Below, in pieces: positions 15,565 to 23,507 of a DNA stretch of 38,404 nucleotides. Both the position numbers and the translations under genes were made by a program. The stretch comes from Egibacter sp. (GTDB lineage Bacteria > Actinomycetota > Nitriliruptoria > Euzebyales > Egibacteraceae): positions 1 through 38,404 of the forward strand of contig PWFH01000054.1 of the NCBI GenBank assembly GCA_003553795.1. The letters run 5' to 3'. A model generated the notes under the pieces. It had not been told where the DNA came from. It made no database searches and was given only the letters and a program-made list of their open reading frames with translations. Numbering within the stretch: the first letter of the stretch is position 1; every line of letters begins with the position of its first letter.

Positions 15565-16301
15565 GCCCGGCCCCCCTCGCCGGGCCTCCCATCGGCCGGG
15601 GCGCCCCCCGCGTCGAGCGCGTCGAGCAGCGTCGCGGCGGTCGTGAGCTCGGCATAGCTCTGGCCGAGGTCGCGCATCGCCATGTCGTGGCGGTCGGCCT
15701 CGACTGCCGCGCAGCCGTCCTCGACGACGCGGACGACGAAGCCGAGATCGGCGGCGTGACGGACGGTGCTCTCCACGCACTCGTGGCTGAGCACCCCGCA
15801 GACCGCGAGGTGGGTCACCCCGAGGTTGCGCAGGAGGTACTCGAGGTTCGTGCCGATGAACGCATCGGAGGCGGTCTTGGCGACGACGAGGTCGTCGGGC
15901 TCGGGCGCGAGCGCCGGCAGGATCTCCCCGTCGGCGTCGCCGGGGGGCACGTGGAGGCCGAGCGCGCGGTGGCAGCCCGAGCGCTCCGCGCCGGTCGGCG
16001 TCAGCGACTCGATCTTCGTGAAGACCACCGGCACGCCGCGCCGGCGCGCCGCGGCGGCGAGCGCGGCGGTGTGGGGCACGACGACGTCGGTGAGGCGTCG
16101 GCGGTAGGGCTCGAGGAGGTCGGGGCGGCCGAGCTCGGCGGCGGCGGCGAACATCCCCCGGTCGGGGGCGGCGCAGAGCAACTGGAGGTCGATGACGAGC
16201 AGGGCGAGGCGCTCGACGTCGAGCGGCGGCCACGACGCCTGGGGGTAGACCGCCGCGAGGAGCTCGCGGTCGCTCGGCCGGTCCCCCGCACCGGCGCTCA
16301 T
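15561..16301 (-). CDS. Isochorismatase-family cysteine hydrolase
   Basis: Cytosolic hydrolase of 246 residues with the Asp-Lys-Cys triad of the family: ALLVIDLQ (Asp near residue 38), VVAKTASDAFIGTNL (Lys) and CGVLSHECVESTVRHAADLG (Cys). Members act on amides and ureido compounds, for example N-carbamoylsarcosine amidase, ureidoacrylate amidase and nicotinamidase. Placement next to an M20 carbamoylase-like enzyme suggests an N-carbamoyl, ureido or amide substrate. Start is ATG 16301, overlapping the M20 stop (ATGA); its own stop overlaps the RpiR GTG. The true isochorismatase reaction is unlikely because no siderophore genes are nearby. Confidence 0.88.
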   Translation of the reverse strand: MSAGAGDRPSDRELLAAVYPQASWPPLDVERLALLVIDLQLLCAAPDRGMFAAAAELGRPDLLEPYRRRLTDVVVPHTAALAAAARRRGVPVVFTKIESLTPTGAERSGCHRALGLHVPPGDADGEILPALAPEPDDLVVAKTASDAFIGTNLEYLLRNLGVTHLAVCGVLSHECVESTVRHAADLGFVVRVVEDGCAAVEADRHDMAMRDLGQSYAELTTAATLLDALDAGGAPADGRPGEGGRA

Positions 16302-17530
16302 GCGTCCTCGGTGGCGAGCCGGCGCACGGCGCCGCGCAGGACCGTCGCCCCGGCGACGAGGTCGTCGGGCTCGGTGCGCTCGAGCGGGGAGTGGCTGCGC
16401 CCGTCGATGCTCGGCACGAAGACCATCGCCGTGGGCACGTGGGGGGCGACGACCTGGGCGTCGTGCCCCGCGCCGGAGGGCATGCGCCGCGCCTCGAGGC
16501 CCGCCTCGGCGGCGGACTCGGCGGTGAGGTCGACGAGGCGGCCGTCGAGCGGGGTCGGGTCGGTGAGGCTCTCGCGGGTCAGCGACACCTCGAGGTCGTG
16601 GGCCTCGGCGGCAGCCTCGGCGTGGGCGCCCACGGCGCGCTCGAGCGCCTCGATGACCGCGCGGTCGCGGTCGCGCATGTCGAGGTGCAGCGTGGCCCGG
16701 CCGGGCACGATGTTGTCCGCCCCGGGCGCGAGGGCGAGGCGCCCGCAGGTCACGACGGCGTCGGCGGCGCCGACCTCGGCGGGCAGGCCCGGGAGCGCGG
16801 CGAGGAGGTCGGCGGCACCGCGGGCGGCGTCACGACGCAGGTGCATCGGCGTCGTGCCGGCGTGGTCGGCGCGGCCGACGAACTCCACGGTCACCCGGCC
16901 GACCCCGACGATGTGGGTGACGACGCCGACGGGGATGCGGGCCTCGTGGAGGATCGCGCCCTGCTCGATGTGCATCTCGAGGTAGGCGGCCACGGCGGCG
17001 GGGTCGACGGCGGCCGAGCCGATCGCGGTGGGGTCGTAGCCGGCGGCGCGCATCGCCTCGACGAGCGGCGTGCCGTCACGGCCCTCGATGCCCTCGAGGT
17101 CGGCGGCGGCCAGCCCGCCCATCGCGGCCTTCGAGCCGAGGAAGCCGGTGTAGGCGCCCTCCTCGTCGGTGAAGGAGACCGCCTCGACGGGCCGGGAGAG
17201 CGCGACGCCCTCCTCGGCGAGGCTGCGCACGACCTCGAGGGCGGCGATGACCCCGAGCGCGCCGTCGAGCGGCCCGCCGTTGGGGACGCTGTCGAGGTGG
17301 CTGCCGACCCACACCGGGGGCCCGGGCGGGCCGTCGAGGCGCATGAAGACGTTGCCGGCGGCGTCCTCGCGGTAGCCCAGCCCGGCCTCCTCGCAGCGGC
17401 GGGCGAGCCACGCCCGCGCCTCGCCGTCGGCGGCGGAGAACGACGGGCGGCTCACGCCGCCGTCGCCGTCGGCACCGAAGCCGGCGAGGGTGTCGAGGTC
17501 GGCGAGGAAGCGCTCGGCATCGAGGGTCAT
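16298..17530 (-). CDS. M20-family amidohydrolase (N-carbamoyl amino acid hydrolase / allantoate amidohydrolase type)
   Basis: Cytosolic di-metal amidohydrolase of 410 residues of the HyuC/AllC/beta-ureidopropionase branch. Metal-site motifs: VGSHLDSVPNGGPLDGALG (His, Asp), SFTDEEGAYTGFLGSKA (Glu-Glu), EMHIEQGAIL (His) and the late GRSHSPLERTE (His). The lid domain has FVGRADHAGTTPMHLRRDA, and MPSGAGHDAQV precedes the last ligand. Length is typical. These enzymes open N-carbamoyl or ureido amino acids or remove acyl groups; the substrate cannot be chosen from sequence alone. It follows the importer ATPase gene with an ATGA overlap, so it probably acts on what the importer brings in. Confidence 0.92.
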   Translation of the reverse strand: MTLDAERFLADLDTLAGFGADGDGGVSRPSFSAADGEARAWLARRCEEAGLGYREDAAGNVFMRLDGPPGPPVWVGSHLDSVPNGGPLDGALGVIAALEVVRSLAEEGVALSRPVEAVSFTDEEGAYTGFLGSKAAMGGLAAADLEGIEGRDGTPLVEAMRAAGYDPTAIGSAAVDPAAVAAYLEMHIEQGAILHEARIPVGVVTHIVGVGRVTVEFVGRADHAGTTPMHLRRDAARGAADLLAALPGLPAEVGAADAVVTCGRLALAPGADNIVPGRATLHLDMRDRDRAVIEALERAVGAHAEAAAEAHDLEVSLTRESLTDPTPLDGRLVDLTAESAAEAGLEARRMPSGAGHDAQVVAPHVPTAMVFVPSIDGRSHSPLERTEPDDLVAGATVLRGAVRRLATEDA

Positions 17531-18519
17531 CCAGCGTGCTCCTTGGGATCGGTGTCGGAGGCGAAATGGCAGGCCACGGGATGGCCGACGGCGGCGTCGT
17601 CGAGCGGCGGCAGCTCCTCGCGGCAGCGCGGCTCGGCGCGGTAGCAGCGGGGCGCGAAGGCGCAGCCGACGCCCTCGTCGGTGAGCCCGGAGGCGTCACC
17701 GGGAGCGACGAGGCGCAGCCGCTGCCCGCGCGCCTGCCCGGGGACGGGCACCGCGGAGAGCAGCGTGTGGGTGTAGGGGTGACGCGGCTCGCGGAAGAGC
17801 ACCTCGCGGGGCGCCTGCTCGACGATGCGCCCGAGGTACATCACCGCGACCTCGTCGCAGAGGTTCTCCACGACGGCGAGGTCGTGGGCGATGAAGAGGT
17901 ACGTCAGCCCGAGCTCGCGCTGGAGCTTGCGCAGGAGGTTGAGCACCTGCGCCTGGACGCTGACGTCGAGCGCGCTGACCGGCTCGTCGAGCAGGAGGAC
18001 GTCGGCGCTCGCGGCGAGCGCCCGGGCGATGCCGATGCGCTGACGCTGCCCACCCGAGAACTCGTGGGGGTAGCGCCCGGCGAACTCCGGGCGTAGGCCG
18101 ACGAGGTCGAGGAGCTCGGCGGCGCGCTCCTCGCGCGCGGGCGCGTCGAGGCCGGCGAGGTGGCGCATCGGCGCGTCGAGGGTCTGACGCACGGTCTTGC
18201 GCGGGTTGAGCGAGGAGTAGGGGTCCTGGAAGACGAACTGCACCCGGCTCGCGAACTCCTTGCGGGGGATGTCGCGGACGTCGCGGCCGTCGAGGAGGAC
18301 CTCCCCGCCGGTGGGCTCGTGCAGGCCCATGATCGTCTTCGCGAGCGTCGACTTGCCGCAGCCGCTCTCCCCGACGACGCCGAGGGCGTTGCCGGCCTGC
18401 AGCGAGAACGAGACGAGCTGGACGGCCTTGAGCGCCGGGGCGGTCGCGCCGAAGAGGCGCCGCCGGCCGAGGAAGTGCTTCTCGAGCCCGCGGACCTCGA
18501 GCACCGGGGTCGCCCTCAT
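17527..18519 (-). CDS. Peptide-type ABC transporter ATP-binding protein (DppF/OppF)
   Basis: Cytosolic ATPase of 330 residues, the second of the pair needed by Dpp/Opp importers. Walker A is GVVGESGCGKST, the Q-loop is FVFQDPYSSLNPR, the signature is EFSGGQRQRIGIARAL, Walker B is VLLLDEPVSALD and the switch is FIAHDLAVVE. The C-terminal oligopeptide-transporter extension has the conserved cysteines GCAFAPRCYRAEPRC plus a late Cys (VACHFAS), likely the Fe-S site reported for this family. ATG 18519 overlaps the stop of the partner ATPase gene (ATGA), and its own stop overlaps the M20 start. Confidence 0.93.
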   Translation of the reverse strand: MRATPVLEVRGLEKHFLGRRRLFGATAPALKAVQLVSFSLQAGNALGVVGESGCGKSTLAKTIMGLHEPTGGEVLLDGRDVRDIPRKEFASRVQFVFQDPYSSLNPRKTVRQTLDAPMRHLAGLDAPAREERAAELLDLVGLRPEFAGRYPHEFSGGQRQRIGIARALAASADVLLLDEPVSALDVSVQAQVLNLLRKLQRELGLTYLFIAHDLAVVENLCDEVAVMYLGRIVEQAPREVLFREPRHPYTHTLLSAVPVPGQARGQRLRLVAPGDASGLTDEGVGCAFAPRCYRAEPRCREELPPLDDAAVGHPVACHFASDTDPKEHAG

Positions 18520-19520
18520 GGCCGCGCTCCCGGCTTGATGCAGCGGGCCGCGATGCCGTCGCCGAGGGGCCGCAGCGCGATCTCGCCGCGCCGGCAGGCC
18601 TCCTCGACGACGTCGCAGCGCGGGGCGAACGCGCAGCCGTCCGGCAGACGGTTGAGCGCCGGCGGCAGCCCCGGGATGACCTCGAGCTCGCGCGCTCCCT
18701 GCCCGAGGGCGGGCACGCAGTCGATGAGCCGGCGGGTGTAGGGGTGGCGGGGGTCCTCGAAGACACGGTCGACGGGGGCCTCCTCGACGACCTTGCCGGC
18801 GTACATCACGACGACGCGGTCGCAGAGCTCGGAGATCACCCCGAAGTCGTGGGTGATGAAGAGCAGCGCCATGCCGAGGCGCTCGCGCAGCTCGATGAAG
18901 AGGTCGAGGATCTCGGCCTGCACGGTGACGTCGAGGGCGGTCGTGGGCTCGTCGGCGATGAGCAGCTCGGGATCGTTGGCGAGCGCCATCGCGATGACGA
19001 CGCGCTGGCGCATGCCCCCGGACAGCTCGTGGGGGAACTCGTCGAGGCGGCGCTCCGGCTTGGGGATGTGGACGGCCTCGAGGAGCTCGCGGGCGCGCCC
19101 GCGCGCGGCCTTGCGCGAGAGGTCCTGGTGGCGGCGGATCATCTCGACGATCTGCTCGCCGATCGACAGTACCGGGTTGAGCGTCGTCAGCGGGTCCTGG
19201 AAGACGCAGGCCACACGGTTGCCGCGGACGTCGCGCAGCACCAGGTCGGAGGCGGTGACGAGGTCGGTGCCCTCGAGCTCGATCGAGCCGTCGACGATGC
19301 GCCCGGGCGGGTCGGGGATGAGCTGGAGGACCGACATCGCGGTGACGGTCTTGCCCGAGCCCGACTCGCCGACGAGGCCGACGGCCTCGCCGCGGGCGAC
19401 GTCGAGGTCGACGCCGTCGACGGCGCGGAAGACCTCGCCCTCGACGGTGAAGTGCGTCGCGAGCCCGCGGACGGCGAGCAGCGGGTCGCCGGCCCGGCCA
19501 GCGTGGATGTCGGTGGTCAT
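18516..19520 (-). CDS. Peptide-type ABC transporter ATP-binding protein (DppD/OppD)
   Basis: Cytosolic ATPase of 334 residues, partner of the DppF-type subunit. Walker A is GLVGESGSGKTVTA, the Q-loop is CVFQDPLTTLNPVL, the signature is ELSGGMRQRVVIAMAL, Walker B is LLIADEPTTALD and the switch is FITHDFGVIS. The C-terminal extension has CAFAPRCDVVEEAC and a final Cys (AARCIKPG). Start is ATG 19520, 11 bases after the stop of the permease gene. Together with the genes around it, it forms a complete five-subunit importer. Confidence 0.93.
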   Translation of the reverse strand: MTTDIHAGRAGDPLLAVRGLATHFTVEGEVFRAVDGVDLDVARGEAVGLVGESGSGKTVTAMSVLQLIPDPPGRIVDGSIELEGTDLVTASDLVLRDVRGNRVACVFQDPLTTLNPVLSIGEQIVEMIRRHQDLSRKAARGRARELLEAVHIPKPERRLDEFPHELSGGMRQRVVIAMALANDPELLIADEPTTALDVTVQAEILDLFIELRERLGMALLFITHDFGVISELCDRVVVMYAGKVVEEAPVDRVFEDPRHPYTRRLIDCVPALGQGARELEVIPGLPPALNRLPDGCAFAPRCDVVEEACRRGEIALRPLGDGIAARCIKPGARP

Positions 19521-19531
19521 CGGCTCGGGTC

Positions 19532-20407
19532 TCACTTCAGCTTGGGGTCGAGCGCGTCGCGGAGGCCGTCGCCGACGAAGTTCAGCGAGATGACGACGAG
19601 GAAGATCGCTGCGCCGGGGACGATGGACACGTGCGGCGCGCGGGTGATGAAGTCGCGGCCGGCGCCGAGCATCGTGCCCCAGTCCGACGTCGGCGGCTGC
19701 GCGCCGAGACCGAGGAACGACAGCCCCGCGGTCTCGGTGATCATCCAGCCGACCGTCGTCGACATCGTGACGATGATGACCGGCAGGACGTTGGGCAGGA
19801 CCTCGCGGAAGAGGATCCGCATGCGCGAGAAGGCGAGCGCGCGGGCGGCGTCGACGTACTCCGAGGAGACGAGCGTGACGGTCGCGCCGCGCACCGCGCG
19901 GGCGAAGAAGGGGATGTTGACGACCGAGATCGCGATCATCGCGTTGATGAGGCCGGGGCCGAGCACCGCGACGAGGCCGATGGCGAGCAGGAGGTAGGGG
20001 AAGGCCATGAGGACGTCGACGCTGCGCATGAGCGCGCTGTCGACGATGCGGCCGTAGAAGCCGGCGAAGAGGCCGATGAGCGAGCCGATGAAGGCGGCGA
20101 TGAGCGTGGCGAAGACGCCGACGGCGAGGCTCACGCGCGCGCCCCACACGAGGCGGGAGAGCATGTCGCGGCCGAGGTGGTCGGTGCCCAGCGGGGCGCC
20201 GGGGCTGCCCACGCCCTCGAGGCGCCGGCTCGCGTCGACGGTGTCGGGGTCGGGCAGCGGCAGCAGCGGCGCGATCGTCGCGACGAGCAGGACGAAGGCG
20301 AGGACGACGAGGCCGGCGGCGGCGAGGCGGTTGCGGACGAGGCGCTTCCACGTGCCCGCGCCCGGCGCGGCGGTCGTCTCGATGGGGGTCGGGTCGACGG
20401 CGCTCAT
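19532..20407 (-). CDS. Peptide-type ABC transporter permease (DppC)
   Basis: Inner-membrane permease of 291 residues. An N-terminal helix (~30-50) precedes the DppC-type extracytoplasmic segment with HxLGTDxLGRD (APLGTDHLGRDMLSRLVWGA), then five to six helices. The EAA loop for ATPase docking is EYVDAARALAFSRMRILFRE, followed by VLPNVLPVIIV. It ends with FVGDGLRDALDPKLK, the standard end of DppC proteins. The ATG overlaps the stop of the DppB-type gene (ATGA), so the two permeases are coupled. Confidence 0.94.
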   Translation of the reverse strand: MSAVDPTPIETTAAPGAGTWKRLVRNRLAAAGLVVLAFVLLVATIAPLLPLPDPDTVDASRRLEGVGSPGAPLGTDHLGRDMLSRLVWGARVSLAVGVFATLIAAFIGSLIGLFAGFYGRIVDSALMRSVDVLMAFPYLLLAIGLVAVLGPGLINAMIAISVVNIPFFARAVRGATVTLVSSEYVDAARALAFSRMRILFREVLPNVLPVIIVTMSTTVGWMITETAGLSFLGLGAQPPTSDWGTMLGAGRDFITRAPHVSIVPGAAIFLVVISLNFVGDGLRDALDPKLK

Positions 20408-21354
20408 TCGACGCGGATCCGTGGGTCGAGGACTGCCTGGAGGATGTCGGCGGCGAGGTTGATGAGGACGTAGCTCGTGGCGACGAGCAGCACCCCGCCC
20501 TGCACGAGGAGGATGTCGCGGGTGCCGATGGCGTTGACGAGCATGCGCCCGATGCCCGGCCAGCCGAAGACCGTCTCGATGTAGACCGCGCCACCGAGCA
20601 GGAAGCCGATCTGCACGCCGATGACCGGCACGATCGCGACGATGGCGTTGCGGAAGGCGTGGCGCATCACGACCCAGCGGCTGGCGAGCCCCTTCGACTG
20701 GGCGGTGCGGACGTAGTCGGCGCGCAGCACCTCGAGCATGTTCGAGCGCGTGATCCTCGCGATGACGCCGGAGGCGACGAGCGCGAGGGCGGTCGCGGGC
20801 AGGACGAGGTGGTGGGCGATGTCGAGCGGTCCCCCACCGCCGAACGCCGAGCGCATCCCGCTCGTGGGGAACCAGCCGAGGTTGAGGGCGAAGACGACGA
20901 TGAAGATGAGCCCGAGCCAGAAGGAGGGCATCGACAGACCGACGAGGGCGCCGATGGTGAACGCGCGGTCCTGCCATTTGTGCTGCTTGACCGCGGCGAC
21001 GATGCCCGCGGTGAGCCCGAGCAGGACGACGATGACGAGCGCGGTGCCGGCGAGCAGCAGCGTGGCGGTGAAGCGCTCGGTGATCTCGTCGAAGACGGGG
21101 CGGTTGAGGGAGTAGGACCGCCCGAAGTCGCCCTGGGCGACGTTGGTGATCCACGAGACGTACTGCATGTGCACGGGCTGGTCGAGCGCGAGGTCGGCCT
21201 CGAGCGCGGCGACGTTCTCGGGGGTGGCGTAGGACCCGAGGATGGCCCTGGCGGGATCACCGGGAATGAGGACCATCATCCCGAAGACGAGCAGCGAGAC
21301 GCCGAAGAGCACCGGCACGACCTGCAGGAGCCGCCGGATGAGGTAGGCGCGCAC
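20404..21354 (-). CDS. Peptide-type ABC transporter permease (DppB)
   Basis: Inner-membrane permease of 316 residues. It opens with YLIRRLLQVVPVLFGVSLLV and IPGDPA as in DppB, carries GDFGRSY in the first outer loop, has about six helices, and shows the EAA loop ADYVRTAQSKGLASRWVV followed by RHAFRNA. It ends in LQAVLDPRIRVE, typical of the family. Start is GTG 21354. It lies 143 bases after the binding-protein stop; that gap holds a strong hairpin and a 9-bp triplicate repeat (listed separately). Confidence 0.94.
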   Translation of the reverse strand: MRAYLIRRLLQVVPVLFGVSLLVFGMMVLIPGDPARAILGSYATPENVAALEADLALDQPVHMQYVSWITNVAQGDFGRSYSLNRPVFDEITERFTATLLLAGTALVIVVLLGLTAGIVAAVKQHKWQDRAFTIGALVGLSMPSFWLGLIFIVVFALNLGWFPTSGMRSAFGGGGPLDIAHHLVLPATALALVASGVIARITRSNMLEVLRADYVRTAQSKGLASRWVVMRHAFRNAIVAIVPVIGVQIGFLLGGAVYIETVFGWPGIGRMLVNAIGTRDILLVQGGVLLVATSYVLINLAADILQAVLDPRIRVE

Positions 21355-21370
21355 GACTCGCCTTTCGCTC

Positions 21371-21397
21371 GGGTCGGTCGGGTCGGTCGGGTCGGTC
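21371..21397. repeat. Three perfect tandem copies of GGGTCGGTC
   Basis: The 9-base unit GGGTCGGTC repeats three times without change at 21371-21379, 21380-21388 and 21389-21397, directly upstream of the DppB-type start (on the transcribed strand GACCGACCC). It lies in the longest gap of the operon. It may be a slippage product or, together with the nearby hairpin, part of a processing or attenuation site. Confidence 0.9.
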
Positions 21398-21424
21398 GGG
21401 GTGGGTGCGGGGCGCCGGCCGGCG

Positions 21425-21463
21425 GGCGGGGCGCGCAGTGGGGTTCGTACCGCGCGCCCCGCC
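21425..21463 (-). terminator. Intercistronic hairpin between binding-protein and permease genes
   Basis: A perfect 12-bp inverted repeat (GGCGGGGCGCGC at 21425-21436, GCGCGCCCCGCC at 21452-21463) encloses a 15-base loop, 35 bases past the binding-protein stop. No T-run follows on the transcribed strand, so it is unlikely to be a full intrinsic terminator. In ABC-importer operons such hairpins often protect the binding-protein mRNA 3' end and lower permease expression relative to it. Confidence 0.55.
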
Positions 21464-21497
21464 GCCGGTCAGGCGGTGGGCGTCGTGCGAGGCCCGC

Positions 21498-23189
21498 CTA
21501 GCGGGAGACGTCCCCGAGTCGCAGCAGGAACGAGGGATGCAGCTCGAAGCCCTCGATGTCGGGGGCCATGGCCACGTTCTGCTTCCAGCTCGCGACGAAC
21601 ACCCACGGGGCGTCCTCCACGACGATCTCCTGCATGTCGCGGTAGAGCTGGGCGCGAGCCTCCTCGTCGGTCTCGCGCTGGGCGGCCTCGATGAGCTCGT
21701 CGACCTCGGGGTTGGAGTAGTAGCCGGAGTTGAAGCCGCCCTCCTCGGGCCAGGCGTCGGTGCGCAGCGTGAGGAACGGCAGCGTGTCGGGGTCGGCGGT
21801 CATCCAGGCCATCTGGGCCATGTCGGCCTTGCCTTCGATGCCAGCGTTGACCTCGTCGAGGAAGGTGTTCCACTCGTAGGTCTCGATCTCGGCGTTGATG
21901 CCGACCTCGGCGAGGTTGGCCTGCATGAACTCGCCCATCGGGACCGGCTCGAGCATCCCCGAGCCGCCCTCGGTGACGTAGAAGGTCACGTCGACGCCGT
22001 CGCCGTAGCCGGCCTCCTCCATGAGCTCACGGGCCCGGTCGGGGTCGTACTCGTAGGGCTCGAGGTCGGGGTTGTACGCCGCACCGAAGGCCTCGGCGAT
22101 CGGGCCGTCGGCGACAGTCGCGGTGCCCTGGAGGACGTCGTTGACGAGCGACTCCCGGTCGATGGCGTGGTTGATCGCCTGACGCATCAGCACGTCGTCG
22201 AAGGGCTCCTCGGCGAGGTTGAGGATGAGGAACCACACGTGCGGCCCGGCCTGCTCCTGCACCTCGACGTCGGGGTCGTCGCGCAGGGCGGCGACGTCGT
22301 CGGGCGGCACCTCGACGATCATGTCGGCGTTGCCGGCCAGCAGCTCGGTCACGCGGGTCTGGGACTCCTCGACGGGGCGGAAGACGAGGCCGGGCACGCC
22401 GGGTGCGCCGTCCCAGTAGTCGGCGTTCTGTTCGAGGGTCACGCGCTCGTTGCCGAGCCACTCGACGAAGGTGTAGGGGCCGGTGCCGGCGGGGTTACGG
22501 CCGACGTCCTCGCCGTGCTCCTCGACGGCCTGCGGGGAGATGAGCAGCCCCGTGGGGTAGGCGAGGTTGGAGAGGAACGGCGCGAACGGCTCGCTGAGGG
22601 TGAACTCGACGGTGTAGTCGTCGAGGACCTCGACCTGGTCGACCTGGCCGAAGAACTGGTCGGCGAGCGGGAAGGGGCCGGTGTCGGCGTAGGGGTGGTC
22701 CTCGTCGAGCATGCGCTCGAAGTTGAACTGCACGGCCTCGGCGTCGAACGGCGCGCCGTCGTGGAACTCGACGTCGTCGCGCAGCTCGAAGGTGTAGGTG
22801 AGGCCGTCGTCGCTGATCTCCCAGTCGGTCGCCAGGGCGGGCTCCACCTCGAGGGAGTCGTCGTCGTAGCGCACGAGGCCGTCGTAGAGGTTGACGTTGA
22901 TGCGGAAGTCGTTGACCGCCGTCACCGCGTGCGGGTCGAGCGACGCCGGCTCGGCGACCTGGCCGATGACGAGCGGGTCACCGTCGAGGTCCTCGGCGAC
23001 CTCGTCGAGGTCGTCATCGGTGTCGTCGACGTCGTCGGCGACCTCATCGGTGTCGTCATCGGGGTCGGCGACGTCCTCGCCGTTCTCGTCGGGCAGGCTG
23101 CAGGCCGCCGCGACGAGCGCGAGGACGAGCAGCAGGAGGAGGAACCGGGATCTCGCGAGCAATGAGCGGGTGAGAGATGATCTGCGCAT
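21498..23189 (-). CDS. Peptide-type ABC transporter substrate-binding lipoprotein (DppA/OppA family)
   Basis: Extracytoplasmic binding lipoprotein of 563 residues, first gene of the ten-gene operon. It has a signal peptide with hydrophobic core (FLLLLLVLALVAAAC) and lipid-attachment Cys, then an acidic Asp-rich linker of about 40 residues, then the SBP_bac_5 fold: GQVAEPASLDPH, LYDGLVRYD, ALATDWEISDDGLTYTFELR, VEFHDGAPFDAEAVQFNFER, PYTFVEWLGNERVTLEQNAD, RQAINHAIDRE and PDRARELMEEAGY. ATG 23189 is chosen because GGAAGGGA sits at 23202-23195; GTG 23210 is an in-frame alternative. The family binds peptides but also opines, glutathione and other compounds, so the ligand is open. Confidence 0.94.
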   Translation of the reverse strand: MRRSSLTRSLLARSRFLLLLLVLALVAAACSLPDENGEDVADPDDDTDEVADDVDDTDDDLDEVAEDLDGDPLVIGQVAEPASLDPHAVTAVNDFRINVNLYDGLVRYDDDSLEVEPALATDWEISDDGLTYTFELRDDVEFHDGAPFDAEAVQFNFERMLDEDHPYADTGPFPLADQFFGQVDQVEVLDDYTVEFTLSEPFAPFLSNLAYPTGLLISPQAVEEHGEDVGRNPAGTGPYTFVEWLGNERVTLEQNADYWDGAPGVPGLVFRPVEESQTRVTELLAGNADMIVEVPPDDVAALRDDPDVEVQEQAGPHVWFLILNLAEEPFDDVLMRQAINHAIDRESLVNDVLQGTATVADGPIAEAFGAAYNPDLEPYEYDPDRARELMEEAGYGDGVDVTFYVTEGGSGMLEPVPMGEFMQANLAEVGINAEIETYEWNTFLDEVNAGIEGKADMAQMAWMTADPDTLPFLTLRTDAWPEEGGFNSGYYSNPEVDELIEAAQRETDEEARAQLYRDMQEIVVEDAPWVFVASWKQNVAMAPDIEGFELHPSFLLRLGDVSR

Positions 23190-23194
23190 GGCCG

Positions 23195-23274
23195 TCCCTT
23201 CCGGGTACACCTCGCCCCCGACCGAGGCGAGGTGGAGAACAATTCTTACGGAATGCAGTAATCGTTGTAACGAT
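23195..23274 (-). promoter_or_regulatory. Operon promoter, palindromic operator candidate and 5' hairpin
   Basis: On the minus strand, TTACAA (23270-23265), a 16-base spacer and TAAGAA (23248-23243) resemble a sigma-70 promoter in an unusually AT-rich patch. A perfect 14-bp palindrome, ATCGTTGTAACGAT (23261-23274), overlaps the -35 and is a candidate site for the operon's RpiR protein. Downstream, ACCTCGCC (23209-23216) and GGCGAGGT (23226-23233) form an 8-bp hairpin close to the expected transcript start. The ribosome-binding site GGAAGGGA (23202-23195) follows. Confidence 0.55.
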
Positions 23275-23507
23275 CGTTCGGCCCGCCGTCAAGAGCGACG
23301 CGGGCGCTGGCCCGTGACCTGCGGCGACGCCCGCCTGGGCTCGTCGCCGTGCGCGGTCGCCACGGCGCGGAGTTGGCGGGGACACGGACGGGCACGCCGC
23401 CGGGACGCCCGACACCGGCGATGAGGCGACGCCTGCCGTGCAGGGGGTCCCCGACAGCCCCACGCAGGCCGAGGCCCCGACCGGGCCGGTCGGTTCCTGG
23501 GGCGGGG
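23275..23507. other. Intergenic region between HNH gene and importer operon
   Basis: No gene seen. The DNA is GC-rich, with only chance frames. It lies between the HNH gene's stop and the promoter of the next operon on the same strand; no convincing terminator with a T-run was found. Confidence 0.4.

Noticed and set aside
15561-16301. Siderophore isochorismatase
   Set aside because: No menF/entC, NRPS or aroylation genes; operon context is amide/ureido hydrolysis.
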